The notes under the pieces: model-generated
Seen by the model: only the letters and a program-made list of their open reading frames with translations
The model's database searches: none
What the model was told of the DNA's origin: nothing
Position numbers and translations under genes: made by a program
NCBI RefSeq assembly: GCF_050947875.1
Contig: NC_134568.1
Location: 202,741,729-202,805,728 of the forward strand
Origin: Dermacentor variabilis
Lineage: Eukaryota > Arthropoda > Arachnida > Ixodida > Ixodidae
Direction: 5' to 3'
Length of the DNA: 64,000 bases
In this document: piece after piece, positions 24,007 through 34,600 of the stretch
How positions within the stretch are numbered: position 1 is the stretch's first letter
Layout of the letters: each line of letters begins with the position of its first letter

Positions 24007-26925
24007 TTAGGGGCTTCGACTTAAGCCATCGGCGTTACCGTTGAGACTCCCCTTTTTGTAACGCACCTCAAAGGAATATTGTTGCAAAGCGAGGCTCCAG
24101 CGCAGGAGGCGGCCATTTTTGGGAGAGATGGTCTGCAGCCATTGGAGAGGGCAGTGATCCGTCTCAATGATAAACCTCGAGCCGGCTAGATAGCATGACA
24201 ATTTCTGAACGGCCCACACGAGACATGCACACTCATTCTCGGTGGCGCTATACGCCTGCTCACGACTGGTCAGCTTACGACTAGCATACAGGACGGGGTG
24301 TTCAACTTCTCCATTTTCCCGTTGGCACAGTACAACGCCCATGCCTCGCTCACTAGCATCGCATTGAACAACGAACCCTTTTGTATAGTCTGGCGATCGT
24401 AGCACAGGCTGGCTTGTTAGGACACTCTTTAGGGCGCTAAAAGCTCTTTCCTTTGTCTCGTCCCAGACGACTGTTTGAGGCTCTGTTTTTCTTAGAGCAT
24501 CCGTCAGGGGAGCCGCGATATCAGAGTACCTGGGGATGTACCTCTGATAGTAGCCGGCGACACCTAAGAACGACCGAATATCGGTCTTCGTGCGCGGTTG
24601 CGGGAAGTCTCGCACAGCGGCCACCTTTATTTCAGAGGGGCGGCGACGACCCTGACCAATCACCTGACCGAGGTAGACAACCTCGGCCTGTGCTAACTGG
24701 CACTTGGGAGCCTTGATTGTCAAGCCCGCTTCCCGCAGGCGGGTTAGCACTGCCCGCAAGTGGGCCATATGCTCAGACCAGGATGCGGAGAATATCGCTA
24801 CGTCGTCTAAATACGGTAAAGCGAATTCTTGATGTCCCCGCAACACTTTATCCATGAGGCTTGAAAAACAGTATGGCGCGTTCTTCAAACCAAAACTCAA
24901 CACTTTAGGACGGAATGTTCCCATTGGTGAAATGAACGCCGCATACCTACTAGCCTCTTCTGTAAGTGGAACCTGCCAATAACCCCTGACAAGATCTAGG
25001 GTGGAAATAAACTGAGCGCTACTAACTTTCTCAAGGCGCTCCTCGATGTTAGGGATCGGATAAATTTGATCCTTAGTGATGGAATTAAGCCTGCGGTAGT
25101 CGACGCAAGGACGAGGTTCCTTGCCCGGTACCTCAACTAAAATCAAAGGGGAGGTATAATCACTCACACCTGCCTCAATAACACCGAGCTGTAGCATTTT
25201 ATTTACCTCAGCCTCCATAATATCGCTCTGGCGGGGTGACACCCGGTACGCCTTGGATCGTACTGGCTCTGGGGAGGTAAGTTCTATGTCATGAGTAAGG
25301 ACAGAAGTCCTACCAGGCCTCTCAGAGAACAGACCTTGAAACTCTTGTAAGAGCTGGTGTAGTTCGGTTTTCTGCTCAGGCGACAGCGGTGCTCCACTGA
25401 CTAAGTCACTAATGACCTGATCGGTGTCTTTCCTGTTCGTCACTGAGTTTAGTCCCGGAAGCTCGACCGGAAGCTCTTCAGGAACGTTTACCATCATGCA
25501 CACCACTGCTTCCCTTTGTTTATAAGGTTTGAGCAGATTACAGTGGTAAACTTGCTGTGCTTTCCGCTTTCCTGGCAGACTCACCACGTAGTTAACGTCC
25601 GACAGTTTCTGAACAATTCGTGCTGGGCCCTCCCACTGCACGTCTAGTTTGTTGTTTAGCGATGTGCGCAATATCATGACCTCATTGCCCACCTCAAAAC
25701 GACGGGCCCTGGCGGTCCGATCATAATAAACCTTGGCCCTCTGCTGGGCCTTTGCCATTGCTTCACCTGACAACTCCTGTGCCCTTCTTAAGCGTTCGAG
25801 GAGCTTAAGCTCGTACTCTACCACGACTGGGTCGTCGCCCCTGCCTTCCCACGATTCTCGAAGCATGCGAAGCGGAGACCGAAGCGAGCGAGCGTACACC
25901 AGCTCAGCTGGCGAAAACCCCGTAGCCGCATGCGGCGCGGTCCGTAATGCAAACATCACCCCAGGCAGACACAGCTCCCAGTCAGTTTGATGTTCAAAAC
26001 ATAATGCTCTCAACACGCGCTTCATGACGGAGTGGAGCTTCTCAACGGAATTCGACTGTGGGTGGTACACTGAGCTGTGTAACAGCTTTACCCCACACCT
26101 TTCGAGAAAAGTTGTCGTCAAAGCGCTAGTAAACACTGTGCCCTGATCTGATTGGATTTCCGCAGGAAAACCAACTCGCGCAAGTATGGACAGTAGTGCA
26201 TTGACTATCTCAACTGAGCTGAGTTCTTTAAGCGGCACTGCTTCAGGGAACTTTGTCGCTGGGCAGATCACAGTCAAAATGTGTCTGTACCCCGTGGCTG
26301 TTACCGGCAGAGGTCCCACTGTATCAATAACGAGCCGTCTAAAAGGCTCCGTAATGATAGGTACCAATCTCAACGGCGCCCTCGATTTGTCCCCTGGTTT
26401 GCCCACCCGCTGACAGGTGTCACATGTCCTCACGAAATGGTCTGCGTCCCGAAAACACCCTGGCCAATAGTACTCTTGCAAGAGACGGTCCTTAGTTTTC
26501 TTAACTCCTAGGTGTCCGGACCACGAACCCCCGTGCGACAAGCGCAACAGATCCTGACGATAGCATTGAGGCACGATCAGCTGATCGAACTCCACTCCTC
26601 GGCGGTCTAGATACTTCCGGTACAGGACTCCACCTCTTTCCACAAAACGCGCATTTTTCCTGGCGATACCTTCCTTGACATTGCAGCGCACGTTTTCTAG
26701 GCTGCCATCCTTTTTTTGCTCGGCTATCAAAGCCGACCGCCTGACTTTTAGCAACCTATTAAGTCCGTCTGACGTAGGCGCGATGAGCAAATCTGCAGAT
26801 AGCTCTTCTAACTTTCCCGCATCGGGAATTTCCTCTCCAGTATCTGGTGCCTTTAACGTTACAGACTCTATTTTATTCAGTTCAGGCGTGCTCTGAATAT
26901 CAGCTTGCTGCGCCTCTGACCCTTT
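24007..26925 (-). CDS. pol: Pol: integrase-RT-RNase H, in frame with gag after a UAG
   Basis: The same frame as gag continues without any stop from the UAG (26928-26926) to the end at 24007, so pol has no need of its own start. Counting from codon 26790, the integrase zinc domain has H86, H93, C123 and C126. The catalytic triad is D156 (VIDTVGP), D215 (SDQGT) and E250 (SNSVEK); D215 and E250 are separated by 34 residues. A GPY/F-like module (QWEGPARIV) follows. RT has LDLVRGYWQVPL near 595 and YLDD near 660. RNase H has QCDASERGMG near 810, ATENE, ETDHCPL near 878, and ends NADGLSRSP. All catalytic residues look present. Integrase upstream of RT is the unusual feature. Confidence 0.93.
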   Translation of the reverse strand, partial: KGSEAQQADIQSTPELNKIESVTLKAPDTGEEIPDAGKLEELSADLLIAPTSDGLNRLLKVRRSALIAEQKKDGSLENVRCNVKEGIARKNARFVERGGVLYRKYLDRRGVEFDQLIVPQCYRQDLLRLSHGGSWSGHLGVKKTKDRLLQEYYWPGCFRDADHFVRTCDTCQRVGKPGDKSRAPLRLVPIITEPFRRLVIDTVGPLPVTATGYRHILTVICPATKFPEAVPLKELSSVEIVNALLSILARVGFPAEIQSDQGTVFTSALTTTFLERCGVKLLHSSVYHPQSNSVEKLHSVMKRVLRALCFEHQTDWELCLPGVMFALRTAPHAATGFSPAELVYARSLRSPLRMLRESWEGRGDDPVVVEYELKLLERLRRAQELSGEAMAKAQQRAKVYYDRTARARRFEVGNEVMILRTSLNNKLDVQWEGPARIVQKLSDVNYVVSLPGKRKAQQVYHCNLLKPYKQREAVVCMMVNVPEELPVELPGLNSVTNRKDTDQVISDLVSGAPLSPEQKTELHQLLQEFQGLFSERPGRTSVLTHDIELTSPEPVRSKAYRVSPRQSDIMEAEVNKMLQLGVIEAGVSDYTSPLILVEVPGKEPRPCVDYRRLNSITKDQIYPIPNIEERLEKVSSAQFISTLDLVRGYWQVPLTEEASRYAAFISPMGTFRPKVLSFGLKNAPYCFSSLMDKVLRGHQEFALPYLDDVAIFSASWSEHMAHLRAVLTRLREAGLTIKAPKCQLAQAEVVYLGQVIGQGRRRPSEIKVAAVRDFPQPRTKTDIRSFLGVAGYYQRYIPRYSDIAAPLTDALRKTEPQTVVWDETKERAFSALKSVLTSQPVLRSPDYTKGFVVQCDASERGMGVVLCQRENGEVEHPVLYASRKLTSREQAYSATENECACLVWAVQKLSCYLAGSRFIIETDHCPLQWLQTISPKNGRLLRWSLALQQYSFEVRYKKGSLNGNADGLSRSP

Positions 26926-28461
26926 CTAATTGTTGGACAACGTCGGCCCCCCAACTACCGCCTTTGCAGCGAGCTCCCGAACCTTCGATCTGGTTAAGGC
27001 CTGAACGCTAGCCTCACCAAACAAAAGCCCCTTCTCGCGCAGGAGGTGATCGGACCTGTTTGAAAATAGGTACGGGTACTGAGGGGGCAGCATAGATGAC
27101 ACTGCGGCCTCCGTTTCAAGTGCTCCGAAAGGTCCTTCAATAAGCACTTTTGCTACGGGCAGACACACACTATGAGCTTCCACGGCTTGCTTGATCCATG
27201 CGCACTCGCCCGTGAACATATCGGGTTCTACGTAGGACGGGTGAACTACATCCATCGTAGCTGCGGAATCGCGAAGCACTCGGCACTCTTTCCCGTTCAC
27301 GAGGAGGTCTCGCATGTAAGGCTCGAGAAGCTTCATGTTCTCGTCAGTGCTGCATATTGACAAAAACACAACTTTTGGTTTTGTTTCCGGACACTGCGCC
27401 GAAAAGTGACCCGGCTTCTGGCACGTATAACAAACGCGCGCTTGCCTCATCTCGAACCGCTTTCTGCGTTTGGCTGCCGCCGTCTCCTTACGTTCTGTCG
27501 GACTGCTTTCACTCGCATCCGCACTACGTGTGTTCCCCTTTGCTCTCATGGGTGTGAACTTCGGCCTCTCAAACTTCGAGCCAAATTCACCCTTTTGACC
27601 GTCCTTAGCTCCGCGAGCCCGACGCGTCACAAACTCCTCGGCTAGCTCAGCGGCTTTAGCCACCGTACAAACGTCTGGCCTATCCAAGACCCAGTACCGC
27701 ACGTTCTCAGGTAACCGACTATAAAACTGTTCTAGCCCAAAACACTGCAGAACTTTATCGTGGTCACCGAACGCTTTCTCTTCTTTGAGCCACTCTTGCA
27801 TGTTTGACATAAGCTTGTAGGCAAACTCTGTATATGACTCATTCTTGCCTTTCTCACTTTCCCGAAACTTCCGACGGAACGCCTCTGCTGACAGCCTGTA
27901 CTTTTTTAGCAGACTCGATTTCACTTTGTCGAAATCCTCTGCCTCCTCTCTATCCAAGCGAGCGACTACGTCGGCCGCCTCGCCGGGTAACAAAGTGAGC
28001 AAGCGCTGTGGCCACGTTTCCCGGGAGAACCCCTGCTTCTCGCACGTTCGCTCGAAGTTAACCAGGAACAAACCAATGTCCTCTCCAAGCTTAAACGGCC
28101 GCATCAGGTCAGTCATTTTGAACAATACGCGTTCTCCTGCACCGTGTGCCTGACTTCCATTACGAGCGCGTTCCATCTCTACCTCGAGACGCTTCATTTC
28201 CAAAGCGTGTTCGCGCTCTTCTTTTTCTTTCTGCTCTTTAAGTTCGCGCTCCTGTCTCTCTTTTTGCTCTTTAAGTTCGCGCTCATGTCTTTTTGACCTC
28301 TCCTCAATAGTCTCAAGGCATTCCGACAGCTCGTCATCCTCAGCCTCTAACTCAAGAATAGCCTTTAGCAGTTCTGGTTTTCTGAGTTTGTCTGAGACAT
28401 CCAGACCCAACTCTCTTGCAAGCTCCAGCAATTTCGGTTTGCTCAACGACTTCAAATCCAT
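26926..28461 (-). CDS. gag: Gag-protease of the Gmr1-like element
   Basis: 511 codons ending in TAG. Residues 1-36 form a SAP-like helix-loop-helix (KSLSKPKLLELARELGLDVS). Residues 45-97 are a strongly charged coiled coil with a repeated ERELKEQK unit. About 110-290 is the capsid-like region (LLTLLPGEAADVVARL; NMQEWLKEEKAF). A single CCHC knuckle CYTCQKPGHFSAQC is at about 343-356. The C-terminal part is a retroviral-type aspartic protease whose catalytic box reads LRDSAATMD at about 394, with Ala (GCA) in place of the usual Gly. Gag packages RNA and the protease would process the polyprotein. The start ATG is the first after the 5' LTR, 315 bases inside it. Confidence 0.92.
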   Translation of the reverse strand: MDLKSLSKPKLLELARELGLDVSDKLRKPELLKAILELEAEDDELSECLETIEERSKRHERELKEQKERQERELKEQKEKEEREHALEMKRLEVEMERARNGSQAHGAGERVLFKMTDLMRPFKLGEDIGLFLVNFERTCEKQGFSRETWPQRLLTLLPGEAADVVARLDREEAEDFDKVKSSLLKKYRLSAEAFRRKFRESEKGKNESYTEFAYKLMSNMQEWLKEEKAFGDHDKVLQCFGLEQFYSRLPENVRYWVLDRPDVCTVAKAAELAEEFVTRRARGAKDGQKGEFGSKFERPKFTPMRAKGNTRSADASESSPTERKETAAAKRRKRFEMRQARVCYTCQKPGHFSAQCPETKPKVVFLSICSTDENMKLLEPYMRDLLVNGKECRVLRDSAATMDVVHPSYVEPDMFTGECAWIKQAVEAHSVCLPVAKVLIEGPFGALETEAAVSSMLPPQYPYLFSNRSDHLLREKGLLFGEASVQALTRSKVRELAAKAVVGGPTLSNN

Positions 28462-28776
28462 GGCTGCTCTGAATGCTGCTTTCTCTACTGCCTATTATTG
28501 TCTTGCCGCAAACTAACCCGGCACCAACGACAACCACAATTACCAGCTCTGTTTCTGACACTAACAAAAGCCTGGCAAAGCTCAGAAGAAGAAAGTCCCG
28601 CACTCACCAAACCTCGCAGCCAAGAATTCAGCGCAGTCGTTCCGCTGCAGGCAACCAGTCATCACACAGGGCTCGTTGCACTGCTCCCGGATCGTTGTTG
28701 AGCTGCTCAGCATACAGTCAACTGCATATCTTCGCTGCTGGCCTCCGTTGTCGCGATCTCACCGCTGGCAGACAGT
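28462..28776 (-). other. 5' leader of the Gmr1-like element
   Basis: 315 bases between the 5' LTR and gag. It should hold the primer-binding and packaging sites, but I could not match a tRNA 3' end with confidence. Confidence 0.6.
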
Positions 28777-29564
28777 TGTCGTGGTCGCGCCGCTGGCACG
28801 AGTTGTTGGGAACTCGGCGCTGACGCCCGTTGTTGCACCTGGGTCGCAAGCCCCAATTGTAGCGTTGGCCTGGCGGCCTGGGGTACAACTGGAAGCATCC
28901 GAAGGTCCCGGCAAAGCATGAGTCGACTGGTAACAACAAAACAACTTGTTTATTCTAACATCTCAAAGAGTTGGCGGTCAGGTTGACCGAAGTAGAGAGA
29001 CGGGAGTGCACTTTACTCAACAGAAGAAATCGGAGTTCTCTTTTGGCGTCCGGGGGCAGCTGCTTTTATACTCTCGCAGTTGAGGGCAAGAAGGAACCCC
29101 TCTCTAGACGAGCACGTGACTGTGCCGCTCGGGCGCAATGGGATAAGGTGACGCATACCGTCGTGTCGCCGCCGGTCGGGCACAATGGGGAGGAGAAGGT
29201 GGCTCACACTGTCGTGTCGCCGCCGGTCGGGCACAATGGGGAGGAGAAGGTGGCTCACACTGTCGTGTCGCCGCCGGTCGGGCACAATGGGGAGGAGAAG
29301 GTGGCTCACACTGTCGTGTCGCCGCCTGTCAGACCCCCTCGCTTCACAGTTGTTGGGAGCTCCTCTCCCCGGCTGCCGCGCTTCGACAAGCGTGGGCACC
29401 AATATGCACATACACTCACACACGCACATGAAGACACGTGGCATCGGAACATGCCTGGACGCGCTTGGCGGGGAGGCGTAGCGGCGACGCCGAACGGGCC
29501 AAAATGTCTGCCGCTTTGTTGTAGCCGCGCCGGCTAAACCGCGCGTCGTAGGCGAAACGTAACA
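28777..29564 (-). repeat. 5' LTR of the Gmr1-like element
   Basis: 788 bp. On the element strand TATAAAAG at 29070-29063 precedes AATAAA at 28954-28949, giving a U3-R-U5 layout. It contains three 51-bp tandem units at 29165-29317 upstream of the TATA box, likely enhancer-like U3 repeats. Confidence 0.93.
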
Positions 29565-29592
29565 CCGTCTTCCCGCTTATGTCGCTGACTCT

Positions 29593-30310
29593 GTAGTTAG
29601 TGGTCGAATGGCTAACGAACTGGGCTGCTGTGCTGACGTATACAGGGTTCGAAACCAACGATCGGACCAACTAGTAGATGGCAATGTGTACATTGTACAG
29701 TGGTACAATGTGTACAATGCCTACAACGAACCTGTATCATGCCGACATGGGTCAATGTAGACTCGGGAGCGCTGTTCAAAGAAACGTTTTGACGCCGACT
29801 TCTAGTCTGTGCTGTTCTAAAACGAACCTCTTTAATGCCAACTTGGGTCACTGGGTATGTGCCAGTAGGTGTATGCCACTCTGCAATGAACGTCATTGAC
29901 GGCAACTTGGGTAGCCACGTACGTGCAACTGGGAATGTGCCACTCTACAATAGCGAGAAAGATCCCTTAAGTTTCTCCGATTCCTTGCGGAATCCAACCC
30001 ACGTCACAAGGGTACTTCACGGACAGCAACCCGACACATTAGCAGGCTGCGCCACAAATGCACTGGCTATGTGCCGCTTTTCAATGAACCTCTCGACAAC
30101 TTGGGTCACTCAGTGTGCGGCAAGCGAGCGAACCATTCTCGGCGCCCACAGGCACCGGCGCGCCATGTTTCTCGTCTCGGAGGCAACGCGCGCACTTTCT
30201 CCTCTTTCAATCTCCTTTCCCCCTTTCCCAGTGGAGGGTAGCCTACCGGGCTCAGCCTGGTTAACCTCCCTGCCTTTCCCTCATCACTTCTCTCTCTTTC
30301 TCTCTCGGCA
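29593..30310 (+). mobile_element. tRNA-headed composite SINE sharing a LINE-type 3' end
   Basis: The tRNA-like head at 29593-29668 contains tagtggtcgaatggctaacg (A-box region) and a consensus B box GGTTCGAAACC (29645-29655). A body follows with decayed repeats of a gccaacttgggtcactgggt unit near 29740, 29838, 29905 and 30090. The end, gggtagcctaccgggctcag and ggttaacctccctgcctttc at 30232-30310, matches the 3' ends of the RNase H LINEs at 17311 and 44219. SINEs commonly borrow the 3' end of the LINE that mobilises them. Whether this is one SINE or two adjacent pieces is uncertain. Confidence 0.55.
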
Positions 30311-30317
30311 GTGCCAC

Positions 30318-30502
30318 TAGATGACGCAGCGCGTCAGGAAAGAAGTGCGAGAGAGTAGCCTGTTGCCGCATGACGCGTTCGAACGCTCCGATGCGCCATG
30401 CATTTCGGAGAACGCGCGCAGGCTTCGCGGCGGCAGCGCTCGATGACGCGGTGGGTCATTAGGAAAGAGCGAGAGAGGAGTTCCCGCTGCCGTGCACGCC
30501 AC
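30318..30502. repeat. Diverged direct repeat, spacing about 125 bp
   Basis: gatgacgcagcgcgtcagga at 30320 and gatgacgcggtgggtcatta at 30443 each continue into ggaaaga...gcgagagag. The intervening DNA is GC-rich. Confidence 0.55.
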
Positions 30503-31451
30503 ATACATAACTCGTTTAGACGGTGGTAATACGTTGTGTCTATATATATCGATTCAGTGTTAACGCGTTGCCATCGACAGTCATCGTAACATGGATTCTG
30601 TTAGAATTTTTTGTGTTAGCGCAAACAGAAGGGGGTGCAAACAGGCAGAGACGTTTTGCAGGCACAGAACGCCCTTGCAGAAAAGCCCGATTAAGGCGTT
30701 CTTGCTTGGGGAGCGATAAGTTCGACCACAGGTTTCCTTCTTGATACTTGCTATGGTCCTTCATTGTCGTTCGTATTTTGTGTGTGTGTGCGTGTGTGTA
30801 TGTGTGTGTGTGTCAAAGGCAGGTTAATGTGTGAAATTGGCCTTTCAAGGCCAACTGCAACGACATTTCAGTTTTGTTAATTTGATTATAAATAAGTAGT
30901 ATATTTTGTTAAAGCAATCTTCACAAGATGCAAGGTTTGTAATTTCAGAATTTTCTTATTGATAGCCTGCAAATATCGCCTACGCAGGCAGCGCGTGCAG
31001 GCTGGTGTTTAGGGGATATGACACAAAGACCAACACGGCGCTTCCGACATTTTTCAGCGCCGCCTAATTACGTAGGTCATGTAGGCGGGCTGGTCCTCAA
31101 CGCTCTGGCTCAAGCGTCATTTCTGGCTATCGCTAATCGCTGCGCTTTATTAAATTTCATCATCAAAGGGGTATTTTTTTTGCAAAGTTATTGTAAAGCA
31201 TCCACTCCGATTTTTCTATGCAAAATTTCGCACGCAGGCCGCGCTATATCTGCACTATGTGAAATTAGGCGTCTTGCGCGGTCTTAAATTTCGTTGATAT
31301 CAGTCATTAATTTGGCTACCGAGAGATGTGGCTACGCGACAGCTTTGTTTCAGTGCCATTTTATTCAAATACAGATGTATGACGACCGGACTTCTACGTC
31401 AAGGCGTTTTCGGAGGGGCTATGGGCCTCTGACATCGCCCTTTGCAGCACT
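30503..31451. other. No gene recognised; contains a (TG)n tract
   Basis: A (TG)n microsatellite lies at 30777-30812. The remainder has short frames without recognisable content. Confidence 0.45.
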
Positions 31452-31625
31452 ACCGCACTGTCTGAGTGGCTATGGCGTTCTGCTCCTGAGCACGAGGTTA
31501 CGAATGCGATTTCCGGCCGCTATGGTCGCATTCCTACGGGGCCAGAATGCAGAAACGCTCGTATGCTGAGCGGGTGTACGTTGAATATCCCCAGCTGGTA
31601 TAAGTTAATCCGGAGCCATGCACAA
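31452..31625 (+). mobile_element. Ruka-like SINE, diverged
   Basis: The head reads gtctgagtggctatggcgtt and ctgagcacgaggttacgaat, and the body ccccagctgg...taatccggag keeps the family order. The B box is damaged (acgaatgcgatttcc). No clear target duplication. Confidence 0.7.
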
Positions 31626-34600
31626 CCACGTCTGTCTTAGCCGTCAACTTGATTTGTGGTGATAAATCCCCTAATCTATATCGCACTGCAGCTCCTTTCT
31701 GCAGCGCTCAAATGGGATACTCATCGGGGTGTTTATTCTGACCTCAGCTTCCAAAGCGTGAGAGAGTGCAAGAAAGAAAGACAGAAAAAGAGAAGGAGCG
31801 ATTGATCTAAAGGGAAGTGGAAACGCTGCTGACCACACTGCCCCTATGTAGTGTGCGGCAGATACGTGAACAGCAGTCAGAAATATGGGGAAGGGAGGAG
31901 AAGGGGAGGACAGAGACAACGACATGCAGGAGAATACGTGTAGTTGACAGATCTGCTCACAAAAGCTGATCACCAGATGATAAACGAGCTTAGTGAGGAC
32001 GCGGAAGGCGACAAATTTCGCTACCGTGAATACATTAGGCCAGAGCTGCCATTCAGAGTTCAGACCGGAGTCCAGGCATCCAGAGCAGGCATTCCACAAT
32101 GTCGGAAGAAAGGCTATCCGTACGGTCGTCGAATGGCGCTTGGCGGGCTGCGGTGGACGTGGTGCAACAAAGAATCACACGTTCTAGCGTATCCGTCCAC
32201 GCATGCTGGCGGCACAAGCCCGTCGTGGCGAGACAAAAGCAGGAATCGGGATAGAATGGCAAACTCATTAACGAGGACTTCAAGAAAGCTCGCTAAGCGG
32301 GTGTGATTGGAAATAGGTGGCACTGCGGCCCGCAGGCATCTGCTGCTGCATGCAAGCACGACACATCGGATTACGGGTCAGCCTTGGCGAAGAGTTTACA
32401 AGCGTTCCCCCGTGGCACTGCAGTTTGCGCAATCTTTTCCAAGAGGTTGATTCTTGACAAGATCGCTTGGCGTTGTCTAAACATGTCAGTGAATCAGGGA
32501 ATTATAAGTGTTGTGCTGCAATTGGAACCAATTATTCACTATAGCCTGGCCAATTTTCGATCATGTCAATGCAAGCAAGATTGCGCTGGATCCGCATGTG
32601 CATCAATGAAACCTAAAATATTTTCATGACAATAACGAAGTGATAAAATACAGCAAAGAATTTGTACTTTCTTTTTCTGTCATACTCAATTCGTTTATAC
32701 ATATCAATTTATGATTTATATTAAGGGGTTAGTTAGTGGTCGCTGCGTCTTATATTTAACGATAGTAGAGACATAAGTACAAGATTTCAACTGGAGTGAG
32801 AGCAGTTCTCTTTCTATAAACATTCTACTGCAGTTCGTGCAAGAAAATTCATCGCAATGCTCACTGAAAGCTCGGCAAACGCGGTGGCTTTCGCACCCAC
32901 GTGCTTTCGTGCGACCAAGTTCGAATTCAGCGATTTCCCAAATGTTACTGGGCCAAACATTACGTTATGCGCTCCCAGAGACGTTCCCTGGGGAACCACT
33001 CGCCACGCCGGTAGACCAATTATGAAAGTCGGTGAGAGCATCCTTGTGTTGTCTTCTATCTTTTCTTTTTTGTGTGTGTGAATTGAACGGCAGAGAATTA
33101 GGTAGACATTCAGGGTTTATATTCATTTGGGTAATATCATATATATGCTCACGGTTGGATGTGACCTCACAGGAATGTCGGTTTCTGACTGGGCCGTTAT
33201 TCAGCTCTAAGGACTTCCTTGCCTCCCACGCTAGGCACTGATGTCCCCTGGTCAAAAAATATACTGAGCCATGGACAACGGTATTAAATTGTAGATGCGG
33301 TCATAGGTGAAAAAAAAAATAACACCCTCCTTAGGCTTGCTGGCCTCCCCTTGGCGCTTTCAAGCACAGTGCAAAAGCACTTTCTTTCGAGCGCGTGGCT
33401 TTCTCCCCCAAGGCCCTAAGTGACCGGCTTGTCGCTTTCCGCACGACGAGCCATGGCACTTATGCGTGGGCTCAGAAGCATGAACGTTGAAACAAAGAGC
33501 AAGTGCCTTCTGAATTATGGGTCTCGTTCGCGCCCATTTCTATACCAGGGGGAGCCGTCGTTTAAAGCACATGTGCAAAGCGCGCCGAGTGTCCCGGAAA
33601 TCCGAGGACTCGCTCTGAAAAGCAAGAGTTGTGGTCTCCCCTCGGACGCCTTCTACGAGACCGCACAAATTCGGCGATAAAAGTCACGAACGCCGGCGCC
33701 CGGACCGCTTTTGTTCAGCTGGCAACGGTTGACGGAGCGCCGCTTCAGACGACCGCCCAGTCCGGCGGCCGGTCCTCGCGTCAGAGAGTTGTTATACAAA
33801 CACGGCCGCACTGCATTTATTTCTACTCTGCCCCCCCCCCTTTTCCTTCTCTCTTTAACCAGGAAGTGAGCGGCGCCTTCCGTTGCCGATAGCCTCAGAT
33901 TCACCTGCGGTAGCAGCGTGCCCGAACGCCGCTGTGTTCACAGTCCGCACCCATTTTGACGCGCATGCTATAGTTGATCGTATTTTGCTTATGTCGTTTC
34001 ATAGGTGTCGGAAGGCAGCCCCAGCACACGCGCCCGTGCCTACCGGTATTCACGAACCACAGCATAAACTGCCCTTGTGGCAATGCTTACAAAGTACAGA
34101 AGTATGCTGGCAAATGTACATTGCTGCCATTTTGATTGCGGTGAAGTTTCGATTACAACACTGAGAGTTCTGGAGCTCTCGCACATACGCGTGGTAGGTG
34201 CTTCACGTTGGCGCTCTTGCCTCATGGGGAAAGGGCCCTAGCATTTTCACCATGAACTGTTCAAAAACAGTTCTAAACCTAGAATCATGTTCGGCTTGTG
34301 TCTTTTCATAAAGCGTAAGGTCATGCATGTTACATACGATGCCTACCGGATCCGTCAATCTGTGACGTTCTCTTAAAACGTTATACGGTGTTTGCCAAAT
34401 CAACAATCTGCCAACTATGCTATGAAGGTTCGCGACTCCTGTCAGTTGAGAGTGTCATATACAAGATTGAGCGGCAAGTTTCGAAAGATATTGAGCCCCA
34501 AGAAGTTTTGCGAGGGCATGCTCACTGATGTTAAGGCGATGAACCTGTCCTTCTGCAAACTTGTTTGGTTTCGTCAGGTCAAGACAAACTCATACTCTGC

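Larger units (their letters stand above)
22738..29564 (-). mobile_element. LTR retrotransposon, Gmr1-like domain order, nearly intact
   Basis: A 6827-bp element on the minus strand. LTRs of equal length (788 bp) lie at 28777-29564 (5') and 22738-23525 (3'); both start TGTTACG and end in CA on the element strand. A 4-bp target duplication CCGT flanks it (22734-22737 and 29565-29568). By eye the LTRs differ at roughly a dozen positions, so insertion is recent. The internal part codes for gag with a zinc knuckle and protease, then integrase, RT and RNase H. Integrase before RT within a Ty3/gypsy-type pol is the Gmr1-like arrangement. I see no env. No TGG-starting primer-binding site is obvious next to the 5' LTR; the first internal bases read actgtctgccagcggtgaga. 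Confidence 0.93.
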
